Source: Pricia mediterranea (GTDB taxonomy: Bacteria; Bacteroidota; Bacteroidia; Flavobacteriales; Flavobacteriaceae). Taken from it: 64,000 nt of DNA. The stretch spans positions 1,362,501-1,426,500 of the forward strand of contig NZ_JAVTTP010000001.1 of assembly GCF_032248455.1 (NCBI RefSeq), given 5' to 3'. The translations under genes and the position numbers were made by a program. Under the pieces are notes generated by a model, which ran no database searches, was not told where the DNA came from, and was given only the letters and a program-made list of their open reading frames with translations. Of this stretch, positions 41,061 through 51,155 are shown piece by piece (the stretch's first letter is position 1; each line of letters starts with the position of its first letter).

Positions 41061-41660
41061 ATGAAAAAAGGAATTATCGCATTAATTATCCTCGCCATAA
41101 TCGGGTTTGCCGTATATCAATGGGCCGTTGGCTTCAACAACACCGCCGTTGAACTGGAGGCCGATGCCAAGACCGCTTGGTCGAACGTAGAAAGCGCCTA
41201 TCAACGTCGTAACGACCTGATCGGCAACCTGGTCAAGACCGTACAGGGAGCGGCCGATTTCGAACGCGGTACCTTGACCGACGTTATCGAAGCCAGGGCC
41301 AAGGCCACCTCGACCTCAATCGATGCCGACAATCTGACCCCCCAGAACATGGAAGCTTTCCAGCAGGCCCAAAGCGGACTCACCGGCGCTTTGAGCAGGT
41401 TGATGGTCGTCGTGGAACGCTATCCGGAACTTAAGGCGAACCAAAATTTTCTCGAACTTCAGTCGCAACTGGAAGGCACCGAAAACCGCATTAACGTGGC
41501 CCGGGACCGCTTTAACCAAGAAGTCAACGAATACGACATCCATACCACCAAGTTTCCCGGCAAACTCTTGGCCGACACCTTCGGTTTTGAGGAAATGGCC
41601 CGCTATAGTGCCGATCCCGGTTCGGAAACGGCACCCGATGTGGACTTTGATTTTGAATAA
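41061..41660 (+). CDS. LemA family protein
   Basis: 199 aa. One N-terminal membrane segment (GIIALIILAIIGFAVYQWAV), then the LemA coiled-coil domain with AWSNVESAYQRRNDLIGNLV and RLMVVVERYPELKANQNFLELQ, followed by AENRINVARDRFNQEVNEYD-like sequence (here TENRINVARDRFN). Often next to TPM-domain genes, as here; the role is not established, though a link to envelope stress has been proposed. Confidence 0.95.
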   Translation: MKKGIIALIILAIIGFAVYQWAVGFNNTAVELEADAKTAWSNVESAYQRRNDLIGNLVKTVQGAADFERGTLTDVIEARAKATSTSIDADNLTPQNMEAFQQAQSGLTGALSRLMVVVERYPELKANQNFLELQSQLEGTENRINVARDRFNQEVNEYDIHTTKFPGKLLADTFGFEEMARYSADPGSETAPDVDFDFE

Positions 41661-41705
41661 CGATCCAACCTCCTATCGACTTACGTCAATTTTTGAAACT
41701 ATTTT

Positions 41706-42155
41706 ATGTCAAGAGTAGAGGATTTCTTAACGGCTGAGGAAGAACAGGAAATCGTACAGGCCATTCTTACGGCCGAAAGGAAAACCTCGGGCGAAATCCG
41801 CGTCCATATCGAGGCCCATACCGAATTTGATCCTATGGACCGGGCCAAAGAAGTATTCCAGATGCTTAAAATGGGCAACACCAAGGAAGAGAACGGTGTG
41901 CTCATCTACGTCGCGGTCAACGATCGAAAGTTCTCCATCTACGGCGATCGGGGTATCGACAAGGTGGTGCCCGACGATTTTTGGGATTCCACCCGCGATG
42001 CCATTCAGGCACAATTCAAAAAAAACAGCTTCAAACAGGGCATTATCGACGGCATCCTGAAGGCCGGCAAGGAACTACAGGCCCATTTCCCTTGGCAATC
42101 CGACGACAAAAATGAACTCAGTGACGAAATCTCCAAGGGACGCTCATTATCATAA
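41706..42155 (+). CDS. TPM domain protein (no signal peptide)
   Basis: 149 aa with a TPM domain (about 5-135): ALLTAERKTSGEIRVHIEAH-type start (here AILTAERKTSGEIRVHIEAH), NGVLIYVAVNDRKFSIYGD and GIDKVVPDDFWDSTRDAI. No signal peptide or membrane segment, so probably cytoplasmic or bound to partners. The next gene encodes a second, exported TPM protein. Part of the LemA-TPM-TPM series. Confidence 0.9.
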   Translation: MSRVEDFLTAEEEQEIVQAILTAERKTSGEIRVHIEAHTEFDPMDRAKEVFQMLKMGNTKEENGVLIYVAVNDRKFSIYGDRGIDKVVPDDFWDSTRDAIQAQFKKNSFKQGIIDGILKAGKELQAHFPWQSDDKNELSDEISKGRSLS

Positions 42156-42267
42156 AATTCCATAAATGAGAATTTCATTTCCACCATACTTGAATTTATG
42201 GAATGCCAACGGTTTGATACAGGCTCTTTTGGTGCTCTTCCCCGCAGCGGAAAGCGGCCCCCATTAC

Positions 42268-43065
42268 GTGAGGTCCTTCTTAAGGCGGGGGCTTTTGGTT
42301 CTTTTCTCCTTGTTCTGCGGAGGTATTTTCGCGCAGTTTCAAATTCCCGATAAGCCCAAGGAGGAAACCAGCGTTTACGACTTTATCGACCTGCTTCCCC
42401 AGGAACAGGAAGAGGCCTTGGAACAAAAACTCATCCGGTATTCCGACAGTACCTCTACCCAGATTGTAATGGCCCTTATTAGCTCCACCGAAGGAGAGGA
42501 CATCAATTACCTCGGGGCCCAATGGGGCCAGAAATGGGGTATTGGCCAAGCGGACAAGGACAATGGTGTCTTAATACTACTGGCCAGGGATGACAGGCGT
42601 ATCGCAATCAATACAGGCTACGGAACGGAAGGCGACCTGACCGATGCCATGTCCAAACGGATTATCGAGAAAATAATTCTACCCCAATTCAGGCAGGACA
42701 ACTATTACGGGGGACTAAACGACGGTGCCGAGGCCATATTTGAGGTGTTGACCGGCCAGTTCGAAGAAGAACGGACTTTCGACGATAAAGGATCTGGTTT
42801 TCCATTCAGTTCCATCTTGCCCATTGTCATCTTCTTTGTTATCCTGATTATCCTATCCCGAAAAAATCGCAGGGGCGGCGGGAAAAATGGCGGGCGACGC
42901 TCTGGTGGACTGGATATTTGGGATATGATTATTCTTAGCAACATGGGTCGTAGCAGTGGCTCCGGCAGCTTTGGCGGTGGTGGGGGCTTTGGAGGCGGGG
43001 GCGGATTCAGTGGTGGCTTCGGCGGCGGTGGTTTTGGTGGCGGCGGTGCGTCGGGGGGGTGGTGA
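42268..43065 (+). CDS. TPM domain membrane protein with Gly-rich tail
   Basis: 265 aa from a GTG at 42268, which gives a clean signal peptide (RSFLRRGLLVLFSLFCGGIFAQ) as in homologues; an ATG at 42166 would add 34 residues with no signal-like start. The TPM domain (about 30-175) has NGVLILLARDDRRIAINTGYGTEG. Then comes a membrane segment (SILPIVIFFVILIILS) and a tail of GGGGFGG-type repeats ending SGGW. The domain faces the periplasm. Final gene of the M23-MerR-LemA-TPM-TPM series, convergent with a receptor gene 12 nt away. Confidence 0.88.
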   Translation: MRSFLRRGLLVLFSLFCGGIFAQFQIPDKPKEETSVYDFIDLLPQEQEEALEQKLIRYSDSTSTQIVMALISSTEGEDINYLGAQWGQKWGIGQADKDNGVLILLARDDRRIAINTGYGTEGDLTDAMSKRIIEKIILPQFRQDNYYGGLNDGAEAIFEVLTGQFEEERTFDDKGSGFPFSSILPIVIFFVILIILSRKNRRGGGKNGGRRSGGLDIWDMIILSNMGRSSGSGSFGGGGGFGGGGGFSGGFGGGGFGGGGASGGW

Positions 43066-43077
43066 TTACAAGGCAGT

Positions 43078-45834
43078 TTACCTCCCTCGAGAACTGTTCC
43101 GGCCCGGTTTCTTACCGCCAAACTGATCGAATTTAAAAGTGACGCTTCCCATAAAATAACGGGTCAGCACAGTACCCTGAAAATCCTGTATAAAATCTTC
43201 ACCTGTAGTTCTTCTTACGTTGGTGTTCTGGTTCAAAAGGTCATAGGCCGATAGTTTGATCGTGGCCTTTTTGTCGAATACATCCAGCCCGAGGCTCATG
43301 TTCCAAAACAGTGCGTTCTTTCTGAAACCCGGGCCGACGTCGCCGTTGTAGGTATATCGGATATCATTGCCCCAGACGAGGTTCTCGGGCCAGTAGGTGG
43401 TCAACCTAAGGTTGAAATTTTGGGAAGTATATTTAATATCCTCTATGTTGTCCAAATTGTACTTGGTGCTGTTGAAAGAAATACCGTAGCCCGGTTCAAA
43501 CTCCACCAATTCCCTATAATTAAGGGTGGTGGAAAAATAGGGCGATACATCGAAACTATTGGCCTTCAGTTCGATCCCGTTGGTAAAACTTACCTGTCGG
43601 CCGAAACTAAGACTGGGCCGCAAGTTGAACTTGGCCGAGAACACGCTATCTTTTTTTATTTCCCTGGAATAGCCAAAACCGGCATTCCCCCTGTAATTTC
43701 CATCTATGTTGGTATATCGGGTAGTTCTTAAAAAGTTTTCGTCGGTGGTGGATACGGCCGAAACGCGGTTTCTTTCTATGTCGATATTGGAATACACGTA
43801 GACCCCGGTACGTTCCTTCCAATTATAATCGTTGTAATTGAAGTTGATGCCATGATTGACCGCCGGCGATAGATCGGGATTGCCAATGACGATGTTCAAG
43901 GGATTGTTCACGTTGGGTACGGGTTGCAATTGGTTGACCGAAGGCAGATTTAACCGTGTACGATAACTCGCATAAAACCGCTTGTTCTTGCCCAGGGTAT
44001 AGCGCAGTCCTCCCCTAAAGAGTAAATTTTTATAGGATCTGGAAAATGAAGTATTCTGCAGGAAATCACGGTTGTTCAGGTCTGTGAATCTATAGGAAGC
44101 CCCAAAACGCAGGTTCAGTTTTTCACCTCTTCTGCGAATACCTACGGAAGGGGTCTGCTGTACGCTCTTGAAATTAAAATCGGAACTCAAGGCCTCATTG
44201 AACAAGGTATACCCTTTATTGTCCATGTCAAAATCCATCACATCTTTGATGTTGTCCCGCTTATCGTTGCTATATTCGTATCCCAGGTCCAAGAACCATT
44301 TTTCCATCAGCGGTTGTCTATAGTCGACCTCCAATTCATAGGAATTTCTTTTGTTGCTTACTTCGGATAATTGATCTAAAATTTGCTCGTCGGGATTTTT
44401 CCCAAAAACTTCCCGTAATGAATTTAGGTTTGACAGGCTCTGATTTTCAACATTGGCATTCGAGAACGAAACGCTTACGAACCTGCCCAAGGTTCCGAAT
44501 TTCTTGATGAGGTTGAAGCGGTTAGAAAAATTTCGCTGAAAGCCATCTTCCGTTCGTGTTCTATCGTTACGGTTGATCAGCTCACCATCATCATTGGTAG
44601 TCGAAGATGTGTTGACGCGCCGCGAGTTGGTCCGGTTGACGCTCATAGAAGGCTGTACGGAAATTCGAAGGGTCGAGTCGATATCGAACTCCAAATTGGC
44701 AGCGCCCCTGTTGGAATTGGTCGAGCCCGTAAAATTACTCTCGTTTTCGGAAAAGAACCTTCGGTCGGGCAGAATGTTCTCCCTACTGGTCTTTTGGTCG
44801 TTAAAGGAATCGCTGTAGCCGAAGAAGTAATTACCATCAATTTCATATTTACCTTTTTCTGCATTGGCGTAGCTGCCGCCCAGATTCGAGGAAGTGGTAA
44901 TGCCGTTGCCGAAATTGTTGATAAGTCCCGCTTCTCTCGCACCGTCATACCCGCCACGGGTATTACCGACCATATCGTAGATTTCGTCAAAGGAAAACCC
45001 CGAATTATTGATGTTGTTGGAACTGGCAATAAAACTGACCCTTTCTTTATTGTTGAAATAGTTCAACAATCCATTGACTTGGTAGCGTTCATCGGTGCCG
45101 TAGCCGGCGGCCAGTCTACCGATGTAGCCTTTATTCTTATCCTTTTTGATGGTCAGGTTAATGGTCTTATTCTCGCCGTCGCCTTCCTCGCCGGTGAATT
45201 CTTGGATCTTAGTCTTGGTATCCGTGATCTGTATTTTGTCGATGACCTCTTTGGGAAGGCTTTTTGTTGCCACTTTAGGGTCGTTGCTGAAGAATACTTG
45301 TCCGTTGACCAATACTTTGTTGACCTCCTTGCCGTTAACGGTAATCTTGCCGTCGCTATCGACCCGTACCCCAGGTAATTTTTTGAGCATTTCCTCGACC
45401 GTGGCATCGGGACGGGTCTTGAAGGAATCGGCATTGAACTCCATCGTGTCCTTTTTTATGCTTATCGGCACCCGCTCCCCTACTACATTTACACCTTTTA
45501 GTTCACGCGCCTGTTCTTCCATATGAACCTTCCCCAATTTTATAAGCGGTTTTACATCTACCTTCATCCGCAAGGGCCTGTAGCCGTTGAAGGAAAAGAA
45601 AAGGTTCAGTTGCTTTAGATTCGTGCGGTCTTCCAGTTCAAAAAATCCGTTTCCATCCGATATCGTATAGGCAATCAGAGAACTGTCCCGGGGCGATTCG
45701 GCGTAAATCGTAGTTGCTTCCAAGGCTTCTTTCGATTGAACATCGATAAGGGTGCCCGTCACTTTGAATTCTTGGGCATGGGAAATGGAAAAAAGTAAAA
45801 CACAGAGAAGGATACTCGGTAAAACTTTGGACAT
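43078..45834 (-). CDS. Outer-membrane beta-barrel family protein (CarboxypepD_reg/TonB-plug type)
   Basis: 918 aa from the ATG at 45834; an earlier in-frame start (45888) adds 18 residues before the signal peptide. Signal segment VLPSILLCVLLFSISHAQ, CarboxypepD_reg-like domain (about 22-105), plug-like region with VEEMLKKLPGVRVDSDGKITVNGKEV (shown in part: MLKKLPGVRVDSDGKITVNG), then a long barrel of the OMP_b-brl_3 type, with QFGGKKPGRNSSRGR at the end. No SusD partner is adjacent. Possible importer or surface receptor, substrate unknown. Confidence 0.9.
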   Translation of the reverse strand: MSKVLPSILLCVLLFSISHAQEFKVTGTLIDVQSKEALEATTIYAESPRDSSLIAYTISDGNGFFELEDRTNLKQLNLFFSFNGYRPLRMKVDVKPLIKLGKVHMEEQARELKGVNVVGERVPISIKKDTMEFNADSFKTRPDATVEEMLKKLPGVRVDSDGKITVNGKEVNKVLVNGQVFFSNDPKVATKSLPKEVIDKIQITDTKTKIQEFTGEEGDGENKTINLTIKKDKNKGYIGRLAAGYGTDERYQVNGLLNYFNNKERVSFIASSNNINNSGFSFDEIYDMVGNTRGGYDGAREAGLINNFGNGITTSSNLGGSYANAEKGKYEIDGNYFFGYSDSFNDQKTSRENILPDRRFFSENESNFTGSTNSNRGAANLEFDIDSTLRISVQPSMSVNRTNSRRVNTSSTTNDDGELINRNDRTRTEDGFQRNFSNRFNLIKKFGTLGRFVSVSFSNANVENQSLSNLNSLREVFGKNPDEQILDQLSEVSNKRNSYELEVDYRQPLMEKWFLDLGYEYSNDKRDNIKDVMDFDMDNKGYTLFNEALSSDFNFKSVQQTPSVGIRRRGEKLNLRFGASYRFTDLNNRDFLQNTSFSRSYKNLLFRGGLRYTLGKNKRFYASYRTRLNLPSVNQLQPVPNVNNPLNIVIGNPDLSPAVNHGINFNYNDYNWKERTGVYVYSNIDIERNRVSAVSTTDENFLRTTRYTNIDGNYRGNAGFGYSREIKKDSVFSAKFNLRPSLSFGRQVSFTNGIELKANSFDVSPYFSTTLNYRELVEFEPGYGISFNSTKYNLDNIEDIKYTSQNFNLRLTTYWPENLVWGNDIRYTYNGDVGPGFRKNALFWNMSLGLDVFDKKATIKLSAYDLLNQNTNVRRTTGEDFIQDFQGTVLTRYFMGSVTFKFDQFGGKKPGRNSSRGR

Positions 45835-45888
45835 GAAATAGCTTGGTAATTGGATATTCGGAATGACCGCACTAAAATACAATAACAA

Positions 45889-46105
45889 CTAAAGGGTTAG
45901 TTGGCGGTTAACAAAGGTTTAGGATTGTTAGGTGCTTTGGGGCTAGGTGTTAGGTGCTCGGTAGACGGTTCTTGGAGCTGGGTGTCCGGCGTCCTAAGTT
46001 ACATCCTTAAGAACTGGATCTTGAAATGCAACTGTCAGGGGTTAGCTCAGATTGCCAAGTAAAAAAGTTTGAAAGCAGAAAGCGGTTATCCAGTACTGAG
46101 CCGAT
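45889..46105. other. Gene-free stretch with degenerate TTAGGTGCT repeats
   Basis: Short pieces such as GTTAGGTGCT and TTAGGTGCTC recur near 45929-45962, with GGTGTCCGGCGTC-type tails. Nothing else is recognised. Confidence 0.3.
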
Positions 46106-47410
46106 TCACTTCTTCCGCATAAACACCGTCACCGGGACTCCCGAAAAATCAAAATTTTCCCGCAGTTTATTCTCTAAAAACCGCTTATACGGCTCCCGGA
46201 CGTACTGGGGCAGGTTGCAGAAGAACGCAAATTGCGGATAGGGCGTCGGCAGCTGGGTCACGTATTTGATCTTGACGTATTTATCCTTATACGCCGGCGG
46301 AGGGGTATGCTGTATAATCGGCAGCATCACATCGTTCAGCTTACGGGTCTTGATTTTTTTCGACCGATTTTTATAAACTTCCACGGCTGTTTCCAGGGCC
46401 TTGTAAATACGTTGTTTCGTTAGTACGGAAATAAAAATAATCGGGACATCGACAAACGGTTCGATACTCTGTTTAATGTCTTGCGTGTATTGCTTTAAGG
46501 TATTGGTTTCCTTGTTCTCAACCAGGTCCCATTTATTCACTAAAATGACCACACCCTTATTGTTACGCTGGGCCAACCAAAAAATATTGGCGACCTGCCC
46601 GTCAAACCCCCTGGTGGCATCGAACAGGATGAGACAGACGTCGCTGTGCTCAATAGCGCGGACGGAACGCATCACGGAATAGAACTCCAGATCTTCCTTC
46701 ACTTTCGCCTTTCTTCGGATGCCCGCCGTATCGACCAGATTAAATTCGAACCCGAAGCGGTTGTACTTGGTGTCCATGCTATCACGGGTAGTTCCTGCAA
46801 TATCGGTTACGATATAACGTTCCTGCCCGAGAAGAGCGTTGATAAACGACGATTTTCCGGCGTTGGGCCTTCCGACCACGGCAAACCGGGGCAGTTCGCT
46901 GTCATCCGCTTTCTTTTCCGGAAGCACCTCGACCAAGGCATCCAACAACTCCCCTGTACCGCTGCCGTTGATACTTGAAATACCATAATATTCCCCCAAT
47001 CCCAAAGCATAGAACTCCACGGCATCGGCGGCGCGCTTGGCGTTATCGACCTTATTAATTGCCAATAGAACAGGTTTATCGACTCGGCGCAGCAATTTGG
47101 CGACATCTTCGTCCATACCGGTCACTCCGGTCTCCACATCCACCATAAAAATGATTGCATCGGCCTCTTCGATGGCCAGTTCGACCTGCTTGTCGATTTC
47201 CTTTTCGAACACATCATCACTGCCCACTACGTAACCGCCGGTATCGATCAAGGAGAAATCTTTTCCGTTCCAGTCGCTCTTGCCATAGTGGCGGTCCCGG
47301 GTCACCCCGCTAGCGGCATCGACAATGGCCTCCCGCCGTTGGATCAATCGATTAAAAAAAGTGGATTTCCCTACATTGGGACGTCCTACAATGGCAACTA
47401 TTGCGCTCAT
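46106..47410 (-). CDS. der: Ribosome biogenesis GTPase Der (EngA)
   Basis: 434 aa. Two tandem GTPase domains: G1 GRPNVGKST (about 9-17) with DTGG and NKVD; second G1 GRPNAGKSS (about 185) with DTAG and NKWD. A C-terminal KH-like domain (about 350-434, [10 protein letters not shown] at the end). Essential for 50S subunit assembly. It lies 174 nt downstream of era on the same strand. Confidence 0.97.
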   Translation of the reverse strand: MSAIVAIVGRPNVGKSTFFNRLIQRREAIVDAASGVTRDRHYGKSDWNGKDFSLIDTGGYVVGSDDVFEKEIDKQVELAIEEADAIIFMVDVETGVTGMDEDVAKLLRRVDKPVLLAINKVDNAKRAADAVEFYALGLGEYYGISSINGSGTGELLDALVEVLPEKKADDSELPRFAVVGRPNAGKSSFINALLGQERYIVTDIAGTTRDSMDTKYNRFGFEFNLVDTAGIRRKAKVKEDLEFYSVMRSVRAIEHSDVCLILFDATRGFDGQVANIFWLAQRNNKGVVILVNKWDLVENKETNTLKQYTQDIKQSIEPFVDVPIIFISVLTKQRIYKALETAVEVYKNRSKKIKTRKLNDVMLPIIQHTPPPAYKDKYVKIKYVTQLPTPYPQFAFFCNLPQYVREPYKRFLENKLRENFDFSGVPVTVFMRKK

Positions 47411-47584
47411 GGCCGATGTTTTTGGGGAACAAATGTAAGGTTTATTGGTTTAGGAGTTGAAAAGTACCGGCGTTTAGTTAGACTATTACTTGAATGATGT
47501 CGAATAATCCGTGTTAAAGGGAAGCATGATTGTCGGGGCTGGTTCAAAATTCAAGTGTGCCAAAATACCTTCAAGATTCAGTCG

Positions 47585-48472
47585 TTAACCATTGTAACCA
47601 AATCGCCTTAACTGCCGGGCATCGCTGCGCCAGTTCTTGTTGACCTTGACGTAGAGTTCGATATGCACCTGTTTGCCAAAGAATTTCTCCAGGTCCTTCC
47701 GGGCCTCTACCCCTACCCTTTTCAGGGCGCTGCCCTTATGGCCGATAATAATGCCCTTTTGGGAATCCCGCTCGACCATGATGACGGAGCGGATGCGGAT
47801 GATATCCTCATCCTCCAAAAATTCTTCCGTTTCGATTTCTACGGCATAGGGAATTTCCTTTTTATAATGTATTAGGATTTTCTCCCGGATGGTCTCGTTC
47901 ACGAAAAAGCGTTCCGGTCGATCGGTCAACTGGTCCTTTGGATAGTACGCAGGACTTTCGGGAAGCAGTTCGATAATCCGCTGGAAAACATTCTTGATAT
48001 TGAAATTCGTCAGCGCCGAAATGGGATGCAGTTCCACCGTAGGAAGCAATTCTTGCCAATATTCCGCCTGGTTTTCCAGAAGTTCCTGATCGGCGGTATC
48101 GACCTTGTTGAGCAGCAATAAAACGGGGACCTTACTGTTCTTTATCCTATCAAAAAAACGCTCATCCTTCAGGGCCTTCTCCCCGATCTCGACCATGTAG
48201 AGCAGCACGTCGGCATCCTCAAAGGCGGATTTTACAAAATCCATCATGCTCGATTGCAGCTCGTAGGCCGGTTTGATGATCCCTGGGGTATCCGAAAGGA
48301 TCATCTGAAAATCATCCCCATTAACGATTCCTAAAATACGATGGCGGGTGGTCTGGGCCTTGGACGTAATGATCGAGAGTTTTTCGCCCACAAAGGCATT
48401 CATTAAAGTGGATTTGCCCACGTTAGGGTTCCCGATAATGTTTACAAAGCCGGCTTTGTGTTGTTTATCCAT
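47585..48472 (-). CDS. era: GTPase Era
   Basis: 295 aa. GTPase domain with G1 GNPNVGKST (about 13-20), the switch TTRHRILG, DTPG and NKVD; a KH RNA-binding domain at the C terminus (about 210-290, VERDSQKGIIIGHKGSALKR). Binds the 3' end of 16S rRNA in 30S maturation. It follows the AGCS symporter by 21 nt and precedes der, a common pairing. Confidence 0.97.
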   Translation of the reverse strand: MDKQHKAGFVNIIGNPNVGKSTLMNAFVGEKLSIITSKAQTTRHRILGIVNGDDFQMILSDTPGIIKPAYELQSSMMDFVKSAFEDADVLLYMVEIGEKALKDERFFDRIKNSKVPVLLLLNKVDTADQELLENQAEYWQELLPTVELHPISALTNFNIKNVFQRIIELLPESPAYYPKDQLTDRPERFFVNETIREKILIHYKKEIPYAVEIETEEFLEDEDIIRIRSVIMVERDSQKGIIIGHKGSALKRVGVEARKDLEKFFGKQVHIELYVKVNKNWRSDARQLRRFGYNG

Positions 48473-48493
48473 AGGCGCAAAGATACAACCTCA

Positions 48494-49867
48494 TCAACTA
48501 AATAAGCTATCGCTTTTCATTTTGGCAAAATAGACCTTGGTCGCTGCATTGACCTTGGGAGCAAGCCATAAGACCGCCAACATATTGGGGATACACATCA
48601 ACGCATAGGCCAAATCGATTAGATTGATTACAACGGCCACAGGGGCTATAGCGGCAAATGTAATACTGGCGACGTAGTAATAATTAAACCACTTGCCAAC
48701 CCTGGAATTGGTCAGGAAAGAAAGGCACTTCACTCCATAATACGAATAGGTGAACAAGGTCGATAGGGCAAATGCGGTAACGATGACCATCAAGAGCACG
48801 TCACCATACCCGAAAAGGGTTTTTTCGAAAGCGATCAAGGTCATTAAAATACCATCGTTCTGGGCTTCGAGATATGCCCCGCTCAGCAAGATGACAATTG
48901 CGGTCAACGTACATACCACAATAGTGTCGATAAAAGGACCCAGCATGGCCACGAGACCTTCCTGAACCGGTTCCTTTGTTTTCGATTGCCCGTGAAACAT
49001 GGGCGCACTGCCCAGACCGGCTTCATTGGAAAACACCGCCCGTCGGACACCGAGCATGACAAGCCCCCAGAATCCGCCCTCTATTGCCGTTTCTAGGTTG
49101 AAAGCTTCGGAAAAAATAAGTTTGAATGCGGGTATAATTCCACCTAGATTGGTTGCCATAACAATAGTCACGGCCAAAAAGTACAATATAACCATGAAGG
49201 GCACGATGGTGGAGGCCACATTAGCGATTTTTTTCAATCCCCCGAAGATTACGAACGAGGTAATGACGGAAAGTACAATTCCGACAATGAGCTTCCAGTT
49301 GAACTCGCCGATGTTGGCGATCGTCTCGTTAGGTTCCACTACATTCCAGAAAGTCTGGGTAAACTGGTTGACAGTAAAGACCCCTAGAAACCCCACTAAG
49401 CCAGCGATACAAAAAAACTGGGCCAAGGGTTTTGCCTTAGGGCCCATTCCCTGCGTGATGTAATACATGGGGCCGCCCTGAAGTTTTCCCTCCTCGTCTT
49501 TGTCCCGATACATAATGGCAAGACTACAGGAATAAAATTTAATGCAGATACCGATCAAGGCCGTCATCCATATCCAAAAAACAACCCCGGGACCGCCTCT
49601 ATAGATGGCAATGGCAACCCCGGATATATTGCCCAGGCCGACCGTGGCTGCCACGGCAGCCGAAAGTGCCTGCAAATGGCTGACCTCCCCTGGATCGTCG
49701 GGATCATCATATTTGCCGGCGGTAATACCAATGGCATGCCGAAAATAACGATAGGGAATCAAGCGGGAATAAAACATCAAGAAGAGTCCACCTCCGACCA
49801 CTAAGACCAACATGATTACCTCGAGAAAGGAAATCGAGCTCAGCAATACATCATTAAATGTGTCCAT
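48494..49867 (-). CDS. Alanine or glycine:cation symporter (AGCS family)
   Basis: 457 aa with about 10-11 membrane segments. AGCS signatures: QALSAAVAATVGLGNISGVA, GGPGVVFWIWMTALIG, GGPMYYITQGMG and NEAGLGSAPMFHG. Imports alanine or glycine with sodium or protons at the inner membrane. The stop lies 21 nt before the era start, so it may be co-transcribed. Confidence 0.95.
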   Translation of the reverse strand: MDTFNDVLLSSISFLEVIMLVLVVGGGLFLMFYSRLIPYRYFRHAIGITAGKYDDPDDPGEVSHLQALSAAVAATVGLGNISGVAIAIYRGGPGVVFWIWMTALIGICIKFYSCSLAIMYRDKDEEGKLQGGPMYYITQGMGPKAKPLAQFFCIAGLVGFLGVFTVNQFTQTFWNVVEPNETIANIGEFNWKLIVGIVLSVITSFVIFGGLKKIANVASTIVPFMVILYFLAVTIVMATNLGGIIPAFKLIFSEAFNLETAIEGGFWGLVMLGVRRAVFSNEAGLGSAPMFHGQSKTKEPVQEGLVAMLGPFIDTIVVCTLTAIVILLSGAYLEAQNDGILMTLIAFEKTLFGYGDVLLMVIVTAFALSTLFTYSYYGVKCLSFLTNSRVGKWFNYYYVASITFAAIAPVAVVINLIDLAYALMCIPNMLAVLWLAPKVNAATKVYFAKMKSDSLFS

Positions 49868-50278
49868 AGTTTTGGGTAAGCTCCGAAGATATGGATTTTA
49901 GGAGTTTTAGGGACCGTGGCGTCTGAGAATAATCTTGTATGCCTATTCGTTTCGAAACCTAAACCCGACGTAGGACTATAAGACTCAGGACAGAGGATTG
50001 AAAAATTTTGAAAAAACGGTCCGTTTTTATGCCAAATCAGCCGTCTTGTTTTTTAGTTCTAAAGTCTATCATCTAGCAAAACGAACAATCAGCTGATTAT
50101 CATATAATTAACTAATTATAAACTCATAAACTTATAAAATGCTTGATTGTTAGATAGAATTCGAAATCCAGGGCCTCCGGCCTAGTCACGGACTTATGTT
50201 ATTTTGACGTCTAGGCAATTAGTCCGGATAAGGGTTTATTATTTTAAGTACATATTTTATTAAATGGAAAAAGCGTTG
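49868..50278. other. AT-rich gene-free stretch upstream of the initiator tRNA
   Basis: About 410 bp between the AGCS symporter gene and the tRNA promoter. No gene, hairpin or repeat of note was seen. Confidence 0.3.
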
Positions 50279-50286
50279 TATCTTTG
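50279..50286 (+). promoter_or_regulatory. -7 box for the initiator tRNA
   Basis: TATCTTTG matches TAnnTTTG exactly. Start near 50293 gives a 5' precursor of about 80 nt before the tRNA. The -33 region is AT-rich without a clear TTG. Confidence 0.5.
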
Positions 50287-50371
50287 TCATCCGTTAGCGT
50301 AAAAAGGCGTTTTCGATATTCTCGTCGGAGGTTATGTTCCGAAGTCGCAAGGCAAGTGAGAAAACCCATAT

Positions 50372-50444
<73 letters not shown>

Positions 50445-50457
50445 CTAGAAAAGACAG

Positions 50458-50486
50458 GGCTTCCGAGAGATCGGGGGCCTTTTTTT
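50458..50486 (+). terminator. Terminator of the initiator tRNA transcript
   Basis: GGCTTCCGA and TCGGGGGCC form a 9-bp stem (two G-T pairs) round a GAGA tetraloop, followed by seven T residues. 13 nt after the tRNA. Confidence 0.8.
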
Positions 50487-50494
50487 ATTCCTAC

Positions 50495-50515
50495 TGTACA
50501 ACATATGTACAACAT
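50495..50515. repeat. Two direct copies of TGTACAACAT with an 11-nt period
   Basis: TGTACAACAT at 50495-50504 and 50506-50515, each holding the palindrome TGTACA. Directly after the tRNA terminator. It might be a protein-binding or recombination site; not shown. Confidence 0.4.
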
Positions 50516-51155
50516 TTTGACTCTTTAGAAGTCCTATTGAAACCCAAGTGCAAAATTTTAATCCTTTCTAAAACGGTAATGGCGACAGAACATTCTAGAA
50601 AAAATTTCTCCTTTTTAATTTTCCTCCTAAAACATACCTAAAACAATTCGGCGGATTCATCGAAAAATCTTGCCAATCCCGTTTCCTTGAATTAACGGAG
50701 TTTAATTTCAATCCCGTCGATTTTCGTGGTAGATTCGGACAGGTATTGAAAATTCTTCACCCTGCCTTCGCAAGAAGTCACTTTTCTCTTCCTTCCCCCT
50801 ATCCACAAAAAAGCGCCCGAAAGGGCGCTCAATTCTAGGTCGGAACTCAAATTTATTTTCTGAAGATTTTAGACCCGTGGAAGGTTTATTTCCGAAAATA
50901 TTAAAGAAGACGGAAAATGGCACTGATAATGATTTTCTAAATCCATTTTTAGGAAGTGTATCAAAACGGCCGTTAAAAAGTAATTGCCTTATTGACAATA
51001 TTGGCTATGCTAAACACAATTCGATGTCCAATCAGGTGAGAACAGAAATAAAGATGCTGTGAACCAATTGAATAGCTCACAAATCTTCGAATAATTTTTT
51101 AACTTACAGCATCCCCGAAAGCATTTAGGAAAACCATTAAAAATAGATTTAGAAG
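50516..51155. other. Gene-free stretch with an orphan minus-strand terminator
   Basis: 640 bp after the tRNA. It holds a perfect hairpin AGCGCCC-GAAA-GGGCGCT (50812-50829) with T residues on the minus strand (50806-50811), but no minus-strand gene ends there. Frames of 96 codons (minus, 50708-50998) and 61 codons (plus, 50877-51062) show nothing recognisable. It may be debris of a former insertion. Confidence 0.45.
50806..50829 (-). terminator. Orphan rho-independent terminator
   Basis: 7-bp perfect stem with a TTTC/GAAA loop and a run of six T on the minus strand. No gene on that strand ends just before it. Confidence 0.7.

Noticed and set aside
50708-50998. 96-codon minus-strand frame after the tRNA
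   Set aside because: It spans the strong minus-strand terminator hairpin and shows no homologue pattern.
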